DNA of 64,000 nt from Phaeovulum sp. (GCF_030684035.1 NZ_JAUXPI010000003.1:62001-126000), one strand, 5' to 3'. Shown: positions 1 through 9,125, numbered from the stretch's first letter. The notes: generated from the letters alone by a model not told the origin. A program made the numbers and translations.

Positions 1-185
1 GGGGTGCTGCCTGCCTTTCTACCCGCACGCTGGGTTGCGGGGCACATGCGCTGGCTGATAGACGCGTGACGCATTTGCCACTGATTGGTATTTCACAAAT
101 GCGAATTTCTTGATGCAGGTCATGGTCGCTCCCAGGACCGCAGCCCTATCTGGTGCTTGATCCCGCCGATACCGGAGACGAACCC
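1..185. other. Upstream region of ccoG, no supportable gene
   Basis: No reading frame here can be tied to a known family. One frame stays open from the window edge to a TGA at 67-69, but its 22 residues do not resemble the end of CcoP, which often precedes ccoG. An FNR-like sequence, TTGAT-N4-GTCAT at 110-123, lies before ccoG. Only its first half matches the TTGAT-N4-ATCAA consensus well, so it is at best a weak oxygen-control site. Confidence 0.3.
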
Positions 186-1643
186 GTGAGCCAGACTGAA
201 CCCGATACCCCGCTTTATGCCGCCCGCGAGCCGGTGTTCCCGCGCCGCGTTTCGGGCAATTTCCGTACCCTGAAGTGGTGGCTGCTGGGTTTCATGCTGG
301 GCATCTACTACCTCATCCCCTGGCTCCGCTGGGACCGCGGCCCGATGCTTCCCGACCAGGCGGTGTTGCTTGACCTTGGCAACCGCCGGTTTTTCTTTTT
401 CATGATCGAAATCTGGCCGCATGAATTCTATTTCGTCGCTGGCTTGCTGATCATGGCGGGGCTTGGCCTGTTTCTTTTCACCTCGGCACTTGGCCGGGTC
501 TGGTGCGGCTATGCCTGCCCGCAGACGGTCTGGACCGACCTGTTCCTGTTGATCGAGCGCTGGGTTGATGGCGATCGCAACAACCAGTTACGGCTGCTGC
601 GCCAGAAATGGGATCTGCACAAGCTCCGGCTTCGGCTGGTGAAATGGACCCTGTGGCTGTTGATTGCGCTCGCCACCGGCGGTGCCTGGGTGTTCTACTT
701 CACCGATGCCCCGGCACTGGCATCGAACCTGATCCACGGCACTGCGCACCCGGTGGCCTACAGCACGATTGCCGTCTTGACCGCGACGACCTTCCTGTTT
801 GGCGGGTTCATGCGCGAGCAGATGTGTATTTACGCCTGCCCATGGCCGCGCATTCAGGCGGCGATGATGGATGAGGATACGATCACCATCGCCTACCGCG
901 AATGGCGCGGCGAACCGCGCGGCAAGCATCGCAAGGCCGAGGGTGCCGAGGCGCTGGGCGATTGCATCGACTGCATGGCCTGCGCCAACGTCTGTCCGAT
1001 GGGGATCGACATCCGCGACGGTCAGCAACTGGAATGCATCACTTGCGGCCTTTGCATCGATGCTTGTGACGAGATGATGGACAAGGTCGGCAAACCGCGC
1101 GGTCTGGTCGCCTATATGGCGCTGAAAGACGAGGCGGCAGAACGTGCCGGTGCGCATCCGAAACAAATCTGGAAGCACATGTTCCGGCCGCGCACGCTGA
1201 TGTATTTCACGCTTTGGGCGGGTATCGGAATAGCGCTGGTGGTGGCATTGTTCATGCGACCGCCGTTTGAATTCAACGTCAGCCCGGTGCGCAACCCGCA
1301 GTATGTGCTGCTTGCCGATGGATCCATCCGCAACACCTACGAAGTGCGCCTGCGCAACAAGCAGCCGCGTGAAGCGACGCTTGAAATCAGCCTGGTCGAT
1401 CCAGAAGGCGATCACGATTTCGATGAAGACGAAGGTGCCGTGCAACTGACACTGGAAGGGCGCACGGCGAATGTGGTAACTGTGGCCCCGGATGAAACGC
1501 TTCTGCAACGCGTCTATGTGACCGCGCCGCGCGGTTCCGATCTGGCAGACGAAAGCCGCACCAACATACGGTTCTGGTTGCGCGATGTCGAAGGGACCGA
1601 GCGGATAAGTGCTGACAGCGTGTTCAATGGAAAGGACCACTAA
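186..1643 (+). CDS. ccoG: cbb3 oxidase accessory protein CcoG (FixG/RdxA family)
   Basis: CcoG is an integral membrane protein with bacterial ferredoxin-like clusters. It is linked to copper reduction during assembly of cbb3-type cytochrome c oxidase. The protein has several hydrophobic segments in its first half, including the conserved CGYACPQTVW region. Two ferredoxin-type cysteine clusters follow, encoded around 962-1070 (CIDCMACANVCP, then CITCGLCIDACD), then one more membrane segment and a C-terminal beta-rich domain. I place the start at GTG 186 because GGAGA at 173-177 lies 8 nt upstream and the product then begins like other CcoG proteins. A GTG at 153 is the alternative. The gene is followed 2 nt later by ccoH. 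Confidence 0.93.
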   Translation: MSQTEPDTPLYAAREPVFPRRVSGNFRTLKWWLLGFMLGIYYLIPWLRWDRGPMLPDQAVLLDLGNRRFFFFMIEIWPHEFYFVAGLLIMAGLGLFLFTSALGRVWCGYACPQTVWTDLFLLIERWVDGDRNNQLRLLRQKWDLHKLRLRLVKWTLWLLIALATGGAWVFYFTDAPALASNLIHGTAHPVAYSTIAVLTATTFLFGGFMREQMCIYACPWPRIQAAMMDEDTITIAYREWRGEPRGKHRKAEGAEALGDCIDCMACANVCPMGIDIRDGQQLECITCGLCIDACDEMMDKVGKPRGLVAYMALKDEAAERAGAHPKQIWKHMFRPRTLMYFTLWAGIGIALVVALFMRPPFEFNVSPVRNPQYVLLADGSIRNTYEVRLRNKQPREATLEISLVDPEGDHDFDEDEGAVQLTLEGRTANVVTVAPDETLLQRVYVTAPRGSDLADESRTNIRFWLRDVEGTERISADSVFNGKDH

Positions 1644-1645
1644 GC

Positions 1646-2101
1646 ATGACCGCCCCACTGACCGGCCGCAAGGTTCTGCTCATCACGGTTAGCGCTTTCG
1701 GCGTGATCATCGGGGTGAACCTGCTTATGGCGTTCAAGGCGATCAGCACCTTTCCCGGGCTGGAGGTTGCCAATTCCTATGTAGCCTCGCAAAACTTCGA
1801 CTCCGAGCGCATAGCCCAGGAAGCGCTCGGCTGGGTGGTCGATCCGGTCTATGCCGATGGTCTGCTTCGCCTCAATATCCGCGATGCAGCAGGCCTGCCG
1901 GCCGAGGTCCGCGATATCAGCGTATTGGTCGGGCGCCCGACCAGCGTGCGCGATGACAAGGTGCTGAGCCTGGTCGAAGTCGCGGGGGCCTATTCTGCGG
2001 CGGTCGAACTCGCGCCGGGTAACTGGCTCTTGCACCTGGAAGCGCACGCCACCGACGGCACCCTGTTCCGCCAGAGGCTCGACTTTGTGGTGAAGGGTTA
2101 G
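1646..2101 (+). CDS. ccoH: cbb3 oxidase assembly protein CcoH (FixH)
   Basis: This is a FixH-family protein of 151 residues. It has one N-terminal membrane anchor (about residues 8-30) followed by a periplasmic domain containing the family-typical region around NSYVASQNFDS and the conserved GW at the start of the globular part. CcoH interacts with the oxidase subunits and is needed for stable assembly of cbb3 oxidase. The ATG lies 2 nt after the ccoG stop and the gene ends 4 nt before ccoI, so the genes are certainly co-transcribed and probably translationally coupled. Confidence 0.88.
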   Translation: MTAPLTGRKVLLITVSAFGVIIGVNLLMAFKAISTFPGLEVANSYVASQNFDSERIAQEALGWVVDPVYADGLLRLNIRDAAGLPAEVRDISVLVGRPTSVRDDKVLSLVEVAGAYSAAVELAPGNWLLHLEAHATDGTLFRQRLDFVVKG

Positions 2102-2105
2102 CGCG

Positions 2106-4310
2106 ATGAGCGCGATCTTCGAGCAGGAAGACATGCGCATGCAGGCTTCGGCCTGCCCGGCCTGTGTCGCGGCCCCCTCAGCCGAACGGCTGGCGGCTGC
2201 GGCGGCACCGAAAGACGCGCGGCTGATGCTGTCGCTGCCTACCGCGCATTGTGCCACCTGCATTGTTGATGTTGAGCACGAGCTGGAACGGCACCCGCAG
2301 GTGCGTTCGGCACGGGTCAACCTGACGCTTAGGCGGGTCAGCGTTGACGCCGAGCCGGGGGTTGAGGCCGCCGATCTGGTGGCGCGGCTGACCCGCATCG
2401 GCTACGAGGCGCACGAGCTGGACCCCGATGTGCTGAGCGCCACCCAAGCCGATAAACGCGGACGCGACATTCTCATGCGGATCGGTGTTTCCGGCTTTGC
2501 AATGATGAACATCATGCTGCTGTCGGTGGCGGTCTGGTCGGGTGCCGAGGCTGCAACCCGCGATCTCTTTCACTGGATTTCCGCAGCAATCGCGCTGCCT
2601 ACGGTGGTTTTCGCCGGGCAGCCGTTCTTCTCCAGCGCCTGGGCCAGCTTGAAGGGCGGGCGACTGGGAATGGATGTGCCGATCTCGCTGGCGATCATTC
2701 TTGCCTCGTCGATCTCGGTTTATGAAACGGCACATTCCGGCCATCACGCCTATTTCGATGCGGCGGTGATGCTGACCTTTTTCCTCCTGATCGGCCGCTA
2801 CCTCGACTATCGAACCCGCGCTGTGGCGCGCTCGGCGGCAGAGGAACTGGCAGCGCTCGAGGTGCCGCGCGCGCAACTTCTGCGCGACGGGCAGGAGCTG
2901 ACGGTGCCGGTGGGCGAGCTTGTTCCGGGCGATCTCATCCGCATCCGCCCCGGCGCGCGGGTGCCCGCCGATGGCGAAGTGACCGAGGGCACATCCGAGA
3001 TGGACCGCGCGCTGTTGACCGGCGAAAGCCTGCCGGTCTGGGCGGGGCCGGGATCGGCGCTCAGCACCGGCGAGGTGAACCTGACCGGGCCGCTTGTGCT
3101 GCGGGTCACGGCGGCGGGGCGGGCAAGCTCGCTGCACCGCATGGCCGATCTGGTGGCGGCTGCGGAAAGCGCCAAGAACCGCTATACCTCGCTTGCCGAG
3201 CGCATGGCCTCGTTCTACTCGCCGTTCGTGCACCTTACCGCCTTTGCCGCATTTCTGGGCTGGTTGCAGGTTTCGGGTGGCGATGTGCGGCTGGCGATCA
3301 ACATTGCGGCGGCGGTCTTGATCATCACCTGCCCCTGCGCCCTTGGGCTTGCGGTGCCTGCGGTTGTCACCTCCGCCTCGGGCAAGCTTTTTCGCAAGGG
3401 CATGCTGATCAAGGATGGCACCGCGCTCGAACGGCTTGCCGAGGTCGATACGGTGCTGTTTGACAAAACCGGCACCCTGACCATGGGCGCGCCTGAACCA
3501 CAAAACATTGCCGACCTGGCCGAGGGCGATCTGGCGGTGGCGGCGGCGCTGGCCGAGGCTTCTGGGCATCCGCTTGCATTGGCGCTGGCCGAGGCCGCGC
3601 GTGGGCTGGCGGTGGTGCCGGCAGCGGTGAGCGATCTGCGCGAGGTTCCGGGTTATGGCATCGAAGGGCTCTGGCAGGGCGAGCGGGTGCGGCTGGGGCG
3701 CGCCGACTGGGTTGGTGCCGCACCCGGCGAGATGACCGCCACACATTTGCAGGTTGGGACGCGCGCGCCGATTTCCATCGCCTTTGCAGACCGCCTGCGC
3801 CCCGGTGCCGAGGAAGCTGTGCGGGCGTTTCTGGCGGCGGGCAAGACCGTGCATCTGGTCTCGGGCGACACCTCCGGGGCGGTTTCGGCGCTGGCGGCGC
3901 GGCTTGGCATCGCGCATTGGCACGCCGGTTGTCTGCCTGCCGAAAAAGCAGCGCTGGTGGCGGCGCTTTCGGCCAGTGGCGCAAGGGTGCTGATGGTCGG
4001 CGACGGGTTGAATGATACGGCGGCGCTTGCCGGGGCCCATGTTTCGATCTCGCCCGCCTCGGCGCTTGATGCGGCGCGCACGGCGTCTGACATTGTGCTC
4101 TTGGGTGCTGACCTTGGGCCGGTCGCAGATGCGGTCCGGGTGGCGGTGCAGGCGCGGCGGCGGATCAAGCAGAACTTCGCCATTTCACTTATCTATAACG
4201 TGGTCGCAGTGCCAATTGCGATTCTCGGTTTTGCCACGCCGCTTGCTGCGGCCTTGGCGATGTCTCTTTCATCCGTTACGGTGTCGTTGAATTCGCTCAG
4301 GCTGAAGTGA
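2106..4310 (+). CDS. ccoI: copper-translocating P-type ATPase CcoI (FixI)
   Basis: This P1B-type ATPase exports Cu(I) to supply the CuB centre of cbb3 oxidase. Visible features in order are an N-terminal CPAC motif near residue 17, a heavy-metal-associated domain with CATC near residue 50, several transmembrane helices, the actuator TGES near residue 305, the membrane metal motif CPC (CPCALGLAVP) near residue 409, the phosphorylation motif DKTGTLT near residue 453, and the hinge motif GDGLND near residue 631. At 734 residues the length is normal. The product starts at ATG 2106; later in-frame ATGs at 2133 and 2139 are possible. Its place between ccoH and ccoS supports the CcoI assignment over a general CopA. 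Confidence 0.95.
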   Translation: MSAIFEQEDMRMQASACPACVAAPSAERLAAAAAPKDARLMLSLPTAHCATCIVDVEHELERHPQVRSARVNLTLRRVSVDAEPGVEAADLVARLTRIGYEAHELDPDVLSATQADKRGRDILMRIGVSGFAMMNIMLLSVAVWSGAEAATRDLFHWISAAIALPTVVFAGQPFFSSAWASLKGGRLGMDVPISLAIILASSISVYETAHSGHHAYFDAAVMLTFFLLIGRYLDYRTRAVARSAAEELAALEVPRAQLLRDGQELTVPVGELVPGDLIRIRPGARVPADGEVTEGTSEMDRALLTGESLPVWAGPGSALSTGEVNLTGPLVLRVTAAGRASSLHRMADLVAAAESAKNRYTSLAERMASFYSPFVHLTAFAAFLGWLQVSGGDVRLAINIAAAVLIITCPCALGLAVPAVVTSASGKLFRKGMLIKDGTALERLAEVDTVLFDKTGTLTMGAPEPQNIADLAEGDLAVAAALAEASGHPLALALAEAARGLAVVPAAVSDLREVPGYGIEGLWQGERVRLGRADWVGAAPGEMTATHLQVGTRAPISIAFADRLRPGAEEAVRAFLAAGKTVHLVSGDTSGAVSALAARLGIAHWHAGCLPAEKAALVAALSASGARVLMVGDGLNDTAALAGAHVSISPASALDAARTASDIVLLGADLGPVADAVRVAVQARRRIKQNFAISLIYNVVAVPIAILGFATPLAAALAMSLSSVTVSLNSLRLK

Positions 4311-4317
4311 GATACCG

Positions 4318-4476
4318 ATGGATGCGCTGGTCTATCTGATCCCGACCTCGCTGGCGCTGGGCGGTATCGGCCTTCTGGCGTTTGTCTGGAGCTTGCGGCA
4401 CCGGCAGTATGAAGACCCCAAGGGCGATGCCGAGCGCATACTGAACGCCGAATGGGACGACCACCCCAAACCCTGA
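4318..4476 (+). CDS. ccoS: cbb3 oxidase maturation protein CcoS
   Basis: This small gene encodes 52 residues beginning MDALVYLIPTSLALGG. It has a single N-terminal membrane helix (about residues 4-25), then the basic-aromatic SLRHRQYED stretch and an acidic tail with GDAERIL, as in CcoS proteins of about 50-60 residues. CcoS is required to obtain active, cofactor-containing cbb3 oxidase. It starts 7 nt after the ccoI stop and completes a ccoGHIS operon. The TGA stop lies in one arm of an inverted repeat shared with the convergent downstream gene. Confidence 0.9.
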   Translation: MDALVYLIPTSLALGGIGLLAFVWSLRHRQYEDPKGDAERILNAEWDDHPKP

Positions 4477-4492
4477 GCTGCCCGGTTCAGGG
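4471..4492. terminator. Inverted repeat shared by convergent ccoS and peptidase gene
   Basis: CCCTGA at 4471-4476 and TCAGGG at 4487-4492 form 6-bp arms around a 10-nt loop. The left arm contains the ccoS TGA stop. The right arm contains the complement of the stop of the convergent peptidase gene. It is a short candidate bidirectional terminator without a clear T-run, so the function is inferred. Confidence 0.4.
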
Positions 4493-6520
4493 ACCGATTA
4501 CCGAGCATTCAAGCTGCCGGGCGACAAGGCGGCGGCAGGCCATCTCGGCAAGTTCCTGCGGCATTCCGACGAAAGTTGCATCGAACCCGCCCCGGCGGTT
4601 TGCGACCTTGCGCAGCGCGTCGCCAAGTGTTTCGGCCTCCATCAACGCTGTTTGCAGCAAGACACGCTCTGCCTGATAGCTTGTCGTGAATTTTCCAAGC
4701 GACACACCCCAACCCTGACCGCCCGAGGTGGAAAGGCGCGTGATAACCTCGGGAATGGCTTGCGGCACCGGTGCCGGGGGGGTCAGCGCGGTGAGGATAA
4801 GCCCCTCTGGTCGCGGCACCGGGCTCGCTTCGGCGGCGGGTGAAGGCGCGGCGGGGCCAGGACCGGCGGCGGCGAGCAGCATGGTTTCGGGCTGCGCGGG
4901 CTCGCTGGCGGCAAACATCGGCCGCACCGGCGACGTGTCGGTTTCGGCGGCGAGGGGCGCAGGCGCAGCGGCCGAACCTGGCGCAGCTTCGGCGAGCACG
5001 GGTGCGGCTTCGGTTGCCGCGGCGGCGGGCGCAAGAGGCGAGGTTTGCGCAGGCAAGACCGCGTTACCGGCAATTGTCGCGTTGGCGGGCTCTGCCACAA
5101 GCGCCGGGCGTGGGGCGCGAAGCGGACGGGGCGAGGCGGACAGTGCGAGTGGTGAGGGAGCCGCAATGGCGGCTACTGCGACAAGCTCAGGTGCCGGTGC
5201 TGCGTCGGCTAGAGCCGGTTCCGGTTGTGCCGAACCGGGCGTTTCTGCCACGGCGACGGTCTCGGCCAGCGCTGCCGAAACCTCGGCGGCTGGGGCCGCC
5301 GCGACTGCCACCAGGGGCGATCCCGTTGGGGCCGCCAGCAGCGCCAGAGTTTCGGGTTGCGGCGGCGCGCTTTGCGCGAATTGTGGCTCAACCGGTTCTG
5401 CGGGTTCGACCACCTCGGCCTCGGGGCGCGGTATCGGCAAGGGTACCTCAGCGAGGCTCAGCGTTTCGGGTTGTGGTGCTTCGCTGGCGGCAAAAACCGG
5501 ACCGGGCGGCGGCTCGACCGCTGCGACGAGAGCGGCTTCTGCGTCAGGCTCTGCTGCGGGACGCCGGGTCGGTCGTGGGCTGCTCGTGACCAGGCCAGAG
5601 ACGCGAACGGTCTTGGCCCCGGTGCTGCCTTGCGCTACGGGCGGCGGCGGCGTGGCCGGGTAAACCGGCGGCGCGGGACGCACCTCGCGCACCCGGCTTG
5701 GTGCCTTGGAAAACCCGAGATCCAGCAGTTCCGCCATTTTGGCATTACGCTGCGGCGTGGATGTTCCACCCATGACCGTCGCGATGATGCGCTTGCCGCT
5801 GCGTTCGGCGGAAGCGGTCAAATTGAAGCCCGCAGCTTGCGTGAAGCCGGTCTTGATGCCGTCAGCGCCCTCATAACTGTCAAGAAAGCGCGCATTGGTG
5901 TTGCTGACCGAGGCCATGCCTGCATCGGCAGAGCGGCGCGAAAACAGGTTGTAGTATTCGGGATAGTCGTAAAACAGCCGCCGCCCCAGCAGCGTGAGGT
6001 CGCGGGCGGTCGAAAGATGCCCGGTTTCGGTCAGGCCATTGGCATTCTTGAAGGTTGAGTTCTTCATCCCGATCGCGTTGGCGGTGCGGTTCATCCGCGC
6101 GGCAAAAGCCGGGACCGAGCCACCTACCGCCTCGGCAATCGCCGTGGCCGCGTCATTGGCCGATTTGATTGCGGCAGCGCGGATCAGGTAGCGCAGGGCA
6201 ATCTTCTGGCCAGCGCGCAGACCGAGCCGCGAGGGCTGTTCGGCGGCCGCGCGCGCGGAAACCGTAACCATTGTATCAAGGCTGATCTCGCCGCGTTCGA
6301 TGGCCTCGAAGGTGACGTAAAGCGTCATCATCTTGGTCAATGATGCGGGGTGCAGGCGGGTATCGGCGTTGGTCGAATAAAGCACTTCACCGGTGCGTGC
6401 GTCCATCACCAGCGCCGCATAAGGCGCTGTCGATGCCATGAACGGCACCAGAATCAGAAACATCGACATAAGCCCGTAACGGACCCAGTGCGAAAGCCTG
6501 GTCACCAGTCTGCCCTTCAC
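4487..6520 (-). CDS. D-alanyl-D-alanine carboxypeptidase with C-terminal SPOR domain
   Basis: This is a penicillin-binding serine peptidase (S11 family) that trims peptidoglycan stem peptides in the periplasm. From the chosen start it has an N-terminal signal or membrane segment (about residues 12-33), the catalytic SLTK motif at about 60-63, the SAN motif near 120 and KTG near 223. A very long Ala/Pro-rich linker of about 300 residues follows, then a SPOR-like domain in the last 80 residues, which in other proteins binds denuded septal glycan. The linker carries three copies of a FAxSxxPQPET-like motif. I chose GTG 6520, with GAGG just upstream and the signal peptide directly after it. An upstream ATG at 6643 would add 41 residues that do not look like a signal peptide. 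Confidence 0.87.
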   Translation of the reverse strand: MKGRLVTRLSHWVRYGLMSMFLILVPFMASTAPYAALVMDARTGEVLYSTNADTRLHPASLTKMMTLYVTFEAIERGEISLDTMVTVSARAAAEQPSRLGLRAGQKIALRYLIRAAAIKSANDAATAIAEAVGGSVPAFAARMNRTANAIGMKNSTFKNANGLTETGHLSTARDLTLLGRRLFYDYPEYYNLFSRRSADAGMASVSNTNARFLDSYEGADGIKTGFTQAAGFNLTASAERSGKRIIATVMGGTSTPQRNAKMAELLDLGFSKAPSRVREVRPAPPVYPATPPPPVAQGSTGAKTVRVSGLVTSSPRPTRRPAAEPDAEAALVAAVEPPPGPVFAASEAPQPETLSLAEVPLPIPRPEAEVVEPAEPVEPQFAQSAPPQPETLALLAAPTGSPLVAVAAAPAAEVSAALAETVAVAETPGSAQPEPALADAAPAPELVAVAAIAAPSPLALSASPRPLRAPRPALVAEPANATIAGNAVLPAQTSPLAPAAAATEAAPVLAEAAPGSAAAPAPLAAETDTSPVRPMFAASEPAQPETMLLAAAGPGPAAPSPAAEASPVPRPEGLILTALTPPAPVPQAIPEVITRLSTSGGQGWGVSLGKFTTSYQAERVLLQTALMEAETLGDALRKVANRRGGFDATFVGMPQELAEMACRRLVARQLECSVIGP

Positions 6521-6898
6521 TGCCTCGCGCCCCTTGTTTTCCGGGGCATCATTGCTCGCGGCAAGGTTAGCACGCCACTCCGCTTCTGAAAACACCCATA
6601 ATTCAATGACTTTCGGGCTGTTGTTCAGGTGCATCATGCGCATGGATCAAGGCTTGGTGGTGCGTGGGCGGTCAGCTACCAGATATTCCGGCAACCGCTC
6701 TGCGCCAGCACGGCGGCCATGCGCGCGCCTGCCCACTCGGCGGGGCTGGCAACCACCGGGCAACGCGCCAGGTTCAAGGCCCGGACCGGGGATATCGCAT
6801 GATCCGCCAGAGGCGCGCGAATGGCAGGGGTTTTCAGCGCTGCCAATCCGCCTATATTGCGATAACCCGATTGAATCCGATTCCCGCAAGGAGACTGC
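6521..6898. other. Intergenic region between divergent peptidase gene and clpS
   Basis: These 378 nt separate two divergent genes and should hold both promoters. I see no reading frame with family-like content on either strand. The only clear signal is the clpS ribosome-binding site AAGGAG at 6888-6893. The extra 123 nt upstream of the preferred peptidase start (6521-6643) could be coding if the longer start is used. Confidence 0.4.
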
Positions 6899-7240
6899 GT
6901 GACCCGTCGCCCCGACATCATGGCCGACCGCGAGGACGACCCAGATGGCCGCACCGGCGTCGCGACCAGGACACGCACGAAAACCGAGCGCCCGCCGCTT
7001 TACAAGGTATTGCTTCTGAACGATGATTACACGCCGATGGAGTTCGTGGTGCACATTCTGGAGCGGTTCTTCGGGCTGGGGCACGCGGCCGCTTTCGAGA
7101 TCATGCTGACGGTGCACAAGAAGGGCCTGGCGGTGGTCGGGGTGTTCAGCTTCGAGATTGCCGAGACCAAGGTCGCGCAGGTGATGGATTTTGCCCGCCG
7201 CCACCAGCACCCGCTGCAATGCACGATGGAAAAGGAATAG
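6899..7240 (+). CDS. clpS: ATP-dependent Clp protease adaptor ClpS
   Basis: ClpS binds N-degron substrates and delivers them to ClpAP. The 113-residue product has a disordered, charged N-terminus followed by the ClpS core. The core includes the signature [16 protein letters not shown] near residues 39-54, which forms the N-degron pocket, and the second conserved stretch [15 protein letters not shown]. The start is GTG 6899, 5 nt after AAGGAG; ATG 6920 would give a shorter but still plausible protein. ClpA is not seen nearby. The methyltransferase gene begins 6 nt after the stop. Confidence 0.93.
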   Translation: MTRRPDIMADREDDPDGRTGVATRTRTKTERPPLYKVLLLNDDYTPMEFVVHILERFFGLGHAAAFEIMLTVHKKGLAVVGVFSFEIAETKVAQVMDFARRHQHPLQCTMEKE

Positions 7241-7246
7241 GCCTGC

Positions 7247-8275
7247 ATGGCTGATCCGCGCATTTCGCTGGCACTGGCGGTGCCGGATGTCTTGCCGCCT
7301 GCCGGGCGGATCTTGCTGTTGCGGCCGCGCGCCGAGCATGACCTGAGCGCCTTGCCGCAGGCGCGGCTGCATCTGGTGCAGGGTTTCCGGCCCGATTTCG
7401 AGGCGCTCACGGCGCAGGGCCATACGGTTTCGCCCGAGCCGGAAGGGCGCTATGCTGCGGCTTTCGTCTTTGTTCCGCGCGCCCGGTCCGAGGCCGAGGC
7501 GCTGCTTGCCGAGGCGGCGGCGCGGGTGGTTCCTGGCGGGCCGATCTGGGTGGACGGTGCCAAGACCGATGGCATCGACGGCATCCTGCGCGCGGTTCGC
7601 GCGCGGCTTGCGGTGGACGAGCCGATTTCGAAGGCGCATGGCAAGATCTTCCGCTTTGCCGCGCCGCGGCCCGAGGCGCTGGCCGATTGGCGCGGGCAGC
7701 GTTTCAACCCGGCACCCGGTTTTACCACGGTGCCGGGCGTCTTTTCCGCCGAGGCGCTGGATCGCGGGTCAGCGCTTCTGGGGGCCGCGCTGCCCGCCCG
7801 GCTGCCCGCCCGCGTGGCTGACCTTGGCGCGGGCTGGGGCTGGCTTTCGGCGCAGGTGCTGGCGCGCGAAGGGGTGGAGGAATGCCATCTGATCGAGGCG
7901 GAACATGCGGCACTTGCCTGCGCGCGCGCCAATATCACCGATCCGCGCGCCCGGTTTCACTGGGCCGATGCCCGCAATTTCCGCCCCGAGGCGCGGTTTG
8001 GCGCGGTGGTGATGAACCCGCCGTTTCACTCCAGCCGCAACGCCGACCCGGCGCTTTGTCTTGCCTTCATCGCGGCGGCGCAGGCGATGTTGTCGCTTTC
8101 GGGCACCCTTTACATGGTGGCCAATCGGCATCTGCCCTATGTGAAGCACCTCAAGTCGCTTTTCCGCGTTGTTGACGAGTTGGGCGACGACCCGGGTTAC
8201 CGCCTGATCCGGGCGCAAAGGCCGCAGGCGGAACCCAAACCGCGGGTCACGCCGCCGTCTCGCGCCGGACGCTGA
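7247..8275 (+). CDS. RsmC-like class I SAM-dependent methyltransferase
   Basis: The C-terminal half is a Rossmann-type methyltransferase domain. It has the SAM-binding loop VADLGAGWGWLS near residues 190-201 and the NPPFH motif near residue 258, which is typical of N2-guanine rRNA methyltransferases such as RsmC and RlmG. The N-terminal half looks like the inactive duplicated methyltransferase domain that helps RsmC bind RNA. The 342-residue length matches RsmC, so a 16S rRNA m2G role is likely, but the exact target base cannot be read from the sequence. It follows clpS by 6 nt and is probably co-transcribed. Confidence 0.78.
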   Translation: MADPRISLALAVPDVLPPAGRILLLRPRAEHDLSALPQARLHLVQGFRPDFEALTAQGHTVSPEPEGRYAAAFVFVPRARSEAEALLAEAAARVVPGGPIWVDGAKTDGIDGILRAVRARLAVDEPISKAHGKIFRFAAPRPEALADWRGQRFNPAPGFTTVPGVFSAEALDRGSALLGAALPARLPARVADLGAGWGWLSAQVLAREGVEECHLIEAEHAALACARANITDPRARFHWADARNFRPEARFGAVVMNPPFHSSRNADPALCLAFIAAAQAMLSLSGTLYMVANRHLPYVKHLKSLFRVVDELGDDPGYRLIRAQRPQAEPKPRVTPPSRAGR

Positions 8276-8318
8276 GATCGGCTAACGTCACCGTGCGAGA
8301 ATCAGCGCAAGGGCTCAG

Positions 8319-9122
8319 ATGTCGATTTCCATTTCCGGCAAGACCGCGATTGTCACTGGTGCTGCCAACGGCGTTGGCCTTGCCATCGCGCGGCACTTTG
8401 TCGAAAGCGGCGCGAACGTAATGTTTGCCGATATTGACGAACAGCGTCTGGCGGCCGAGGTGGGCGACCAGAATGAAGGCTCGGCGCGCTATTTTGCCGG
8501 TGACCTGTGCCAGAAGCTGACGCTGGCCAACCTGCTCTCGGCGACCGTCGATGCCTTTGAACGGATCGACATCCTGGTGAACGCGGCGCGGGTGATCGGC
8601 ACCGGCGACCCGCTTTGCGCCGACGAGGCGCTGCTTGAATCGATGTTGCATCAGAACCTTATGGCCGGGCTGCGGCTAAGCCAGTTGACGGCGAAGCGGA
8701 TGCTGGCACAGGCGGAAAAAGAGGGGCGTCAGGCCGAGCCTGTGGGCAGCATCATCAACATTTCGACGCTTGCGGCGCGGTGCGCGCAGCCGGAACTTCT
8801 GGCCTATTCCGTCTCTTGCGCAGCGGTGGAACAGGCAACACGGTCGCTTGCGGTGGCGCTTGCACCGCGCGGCATTCGGGTGAACTGCGTGGCCTTCGGA
8901 TCGCTGATGAGCGCAAGCCTGCATGGCGCGCTAAGTGAACACAGCGGCTGGCGGGACGAGATCACCCAAGGCACACCGATGCGGCGGATAGCGGGCGCGG
9001 CAGAGCTGGCCGAAGCGGTGCAGTTTCTCGCGTCGGACGGCGCGGGCTTCATCACCGGGCAGGTGCTGACCGTCGATGGCGGTCGCAGCCTGCGTGACGC
9101 GGTGCCGGTGCCCGCGTTCTGA
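8319..9122 (+). CDS. SDR-family protein with altered catalytic residues
   Basis: This is a short-chain dehydrogenase/reductase fold protein of 267 residues. The cofactor motif TGAANGVG is at about residues 14-21, an NAAR segment (classical NNAG position) near 88-91, and a C-terminal GQVLTVDGGRS near 250 is typical of SDRs. The catalytic YxxxK motif reads Y163-S-V-S-C167: the lysine is a cysteine encoded by TGC at 8817-8819. The residue 13 before the tyrosine, normally the catalytic serine, is Thr150. The fold and cofactor site look intact, so this may be a non-catalytic or mechanistically altered SDR. The substrate cannot be inferred. It stands alone, 43 nt after the methyltransferase gene. 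Confidence 0.8.
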   Translation: MSISISGKTAIVTGAANGVGLAIARHFVESGANVMFADIDEQRLAAEVGDQNEGSARYFAGDLCQKLTLANLLSATVDAFERIDILVNAARVIGTGDPLCADEALLESMLHQNLMAGLRLSQLTAKRMLAQAEKEGRQAEPVGSIINISTLAARCAQPELLAYSVSCAAVEQATRSLAVALAPRGIRVNCVAFGSLMSASLHGALSEHSGWRDEITQGTPMRRIAGAAELAEAVQFLASDGAGFITGQVLTVDGGRSLRDAVPVPAF

Positions 9123-9125
9123 TCG

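Noticed and set aside
110-123. FNR-like box upstream of ccoG
   Set aside because: Only the first half-site matches well, so I mention it in the upstream region but do not call a site.
4728-5663. 311-codon plus-strand Ala/Gly/Ser-rich frame
   Set aside because: It mirrors the Ala/Pro linker of the SPOR carboxypeptidase; low complexity and no start signals.
6647-7639. 330-codon minus-strand frame over clpS and the region before it
   Set aside because: It runs antisense to clpS, whose motifs are certain, and the part outside clpS shows no family similarity.
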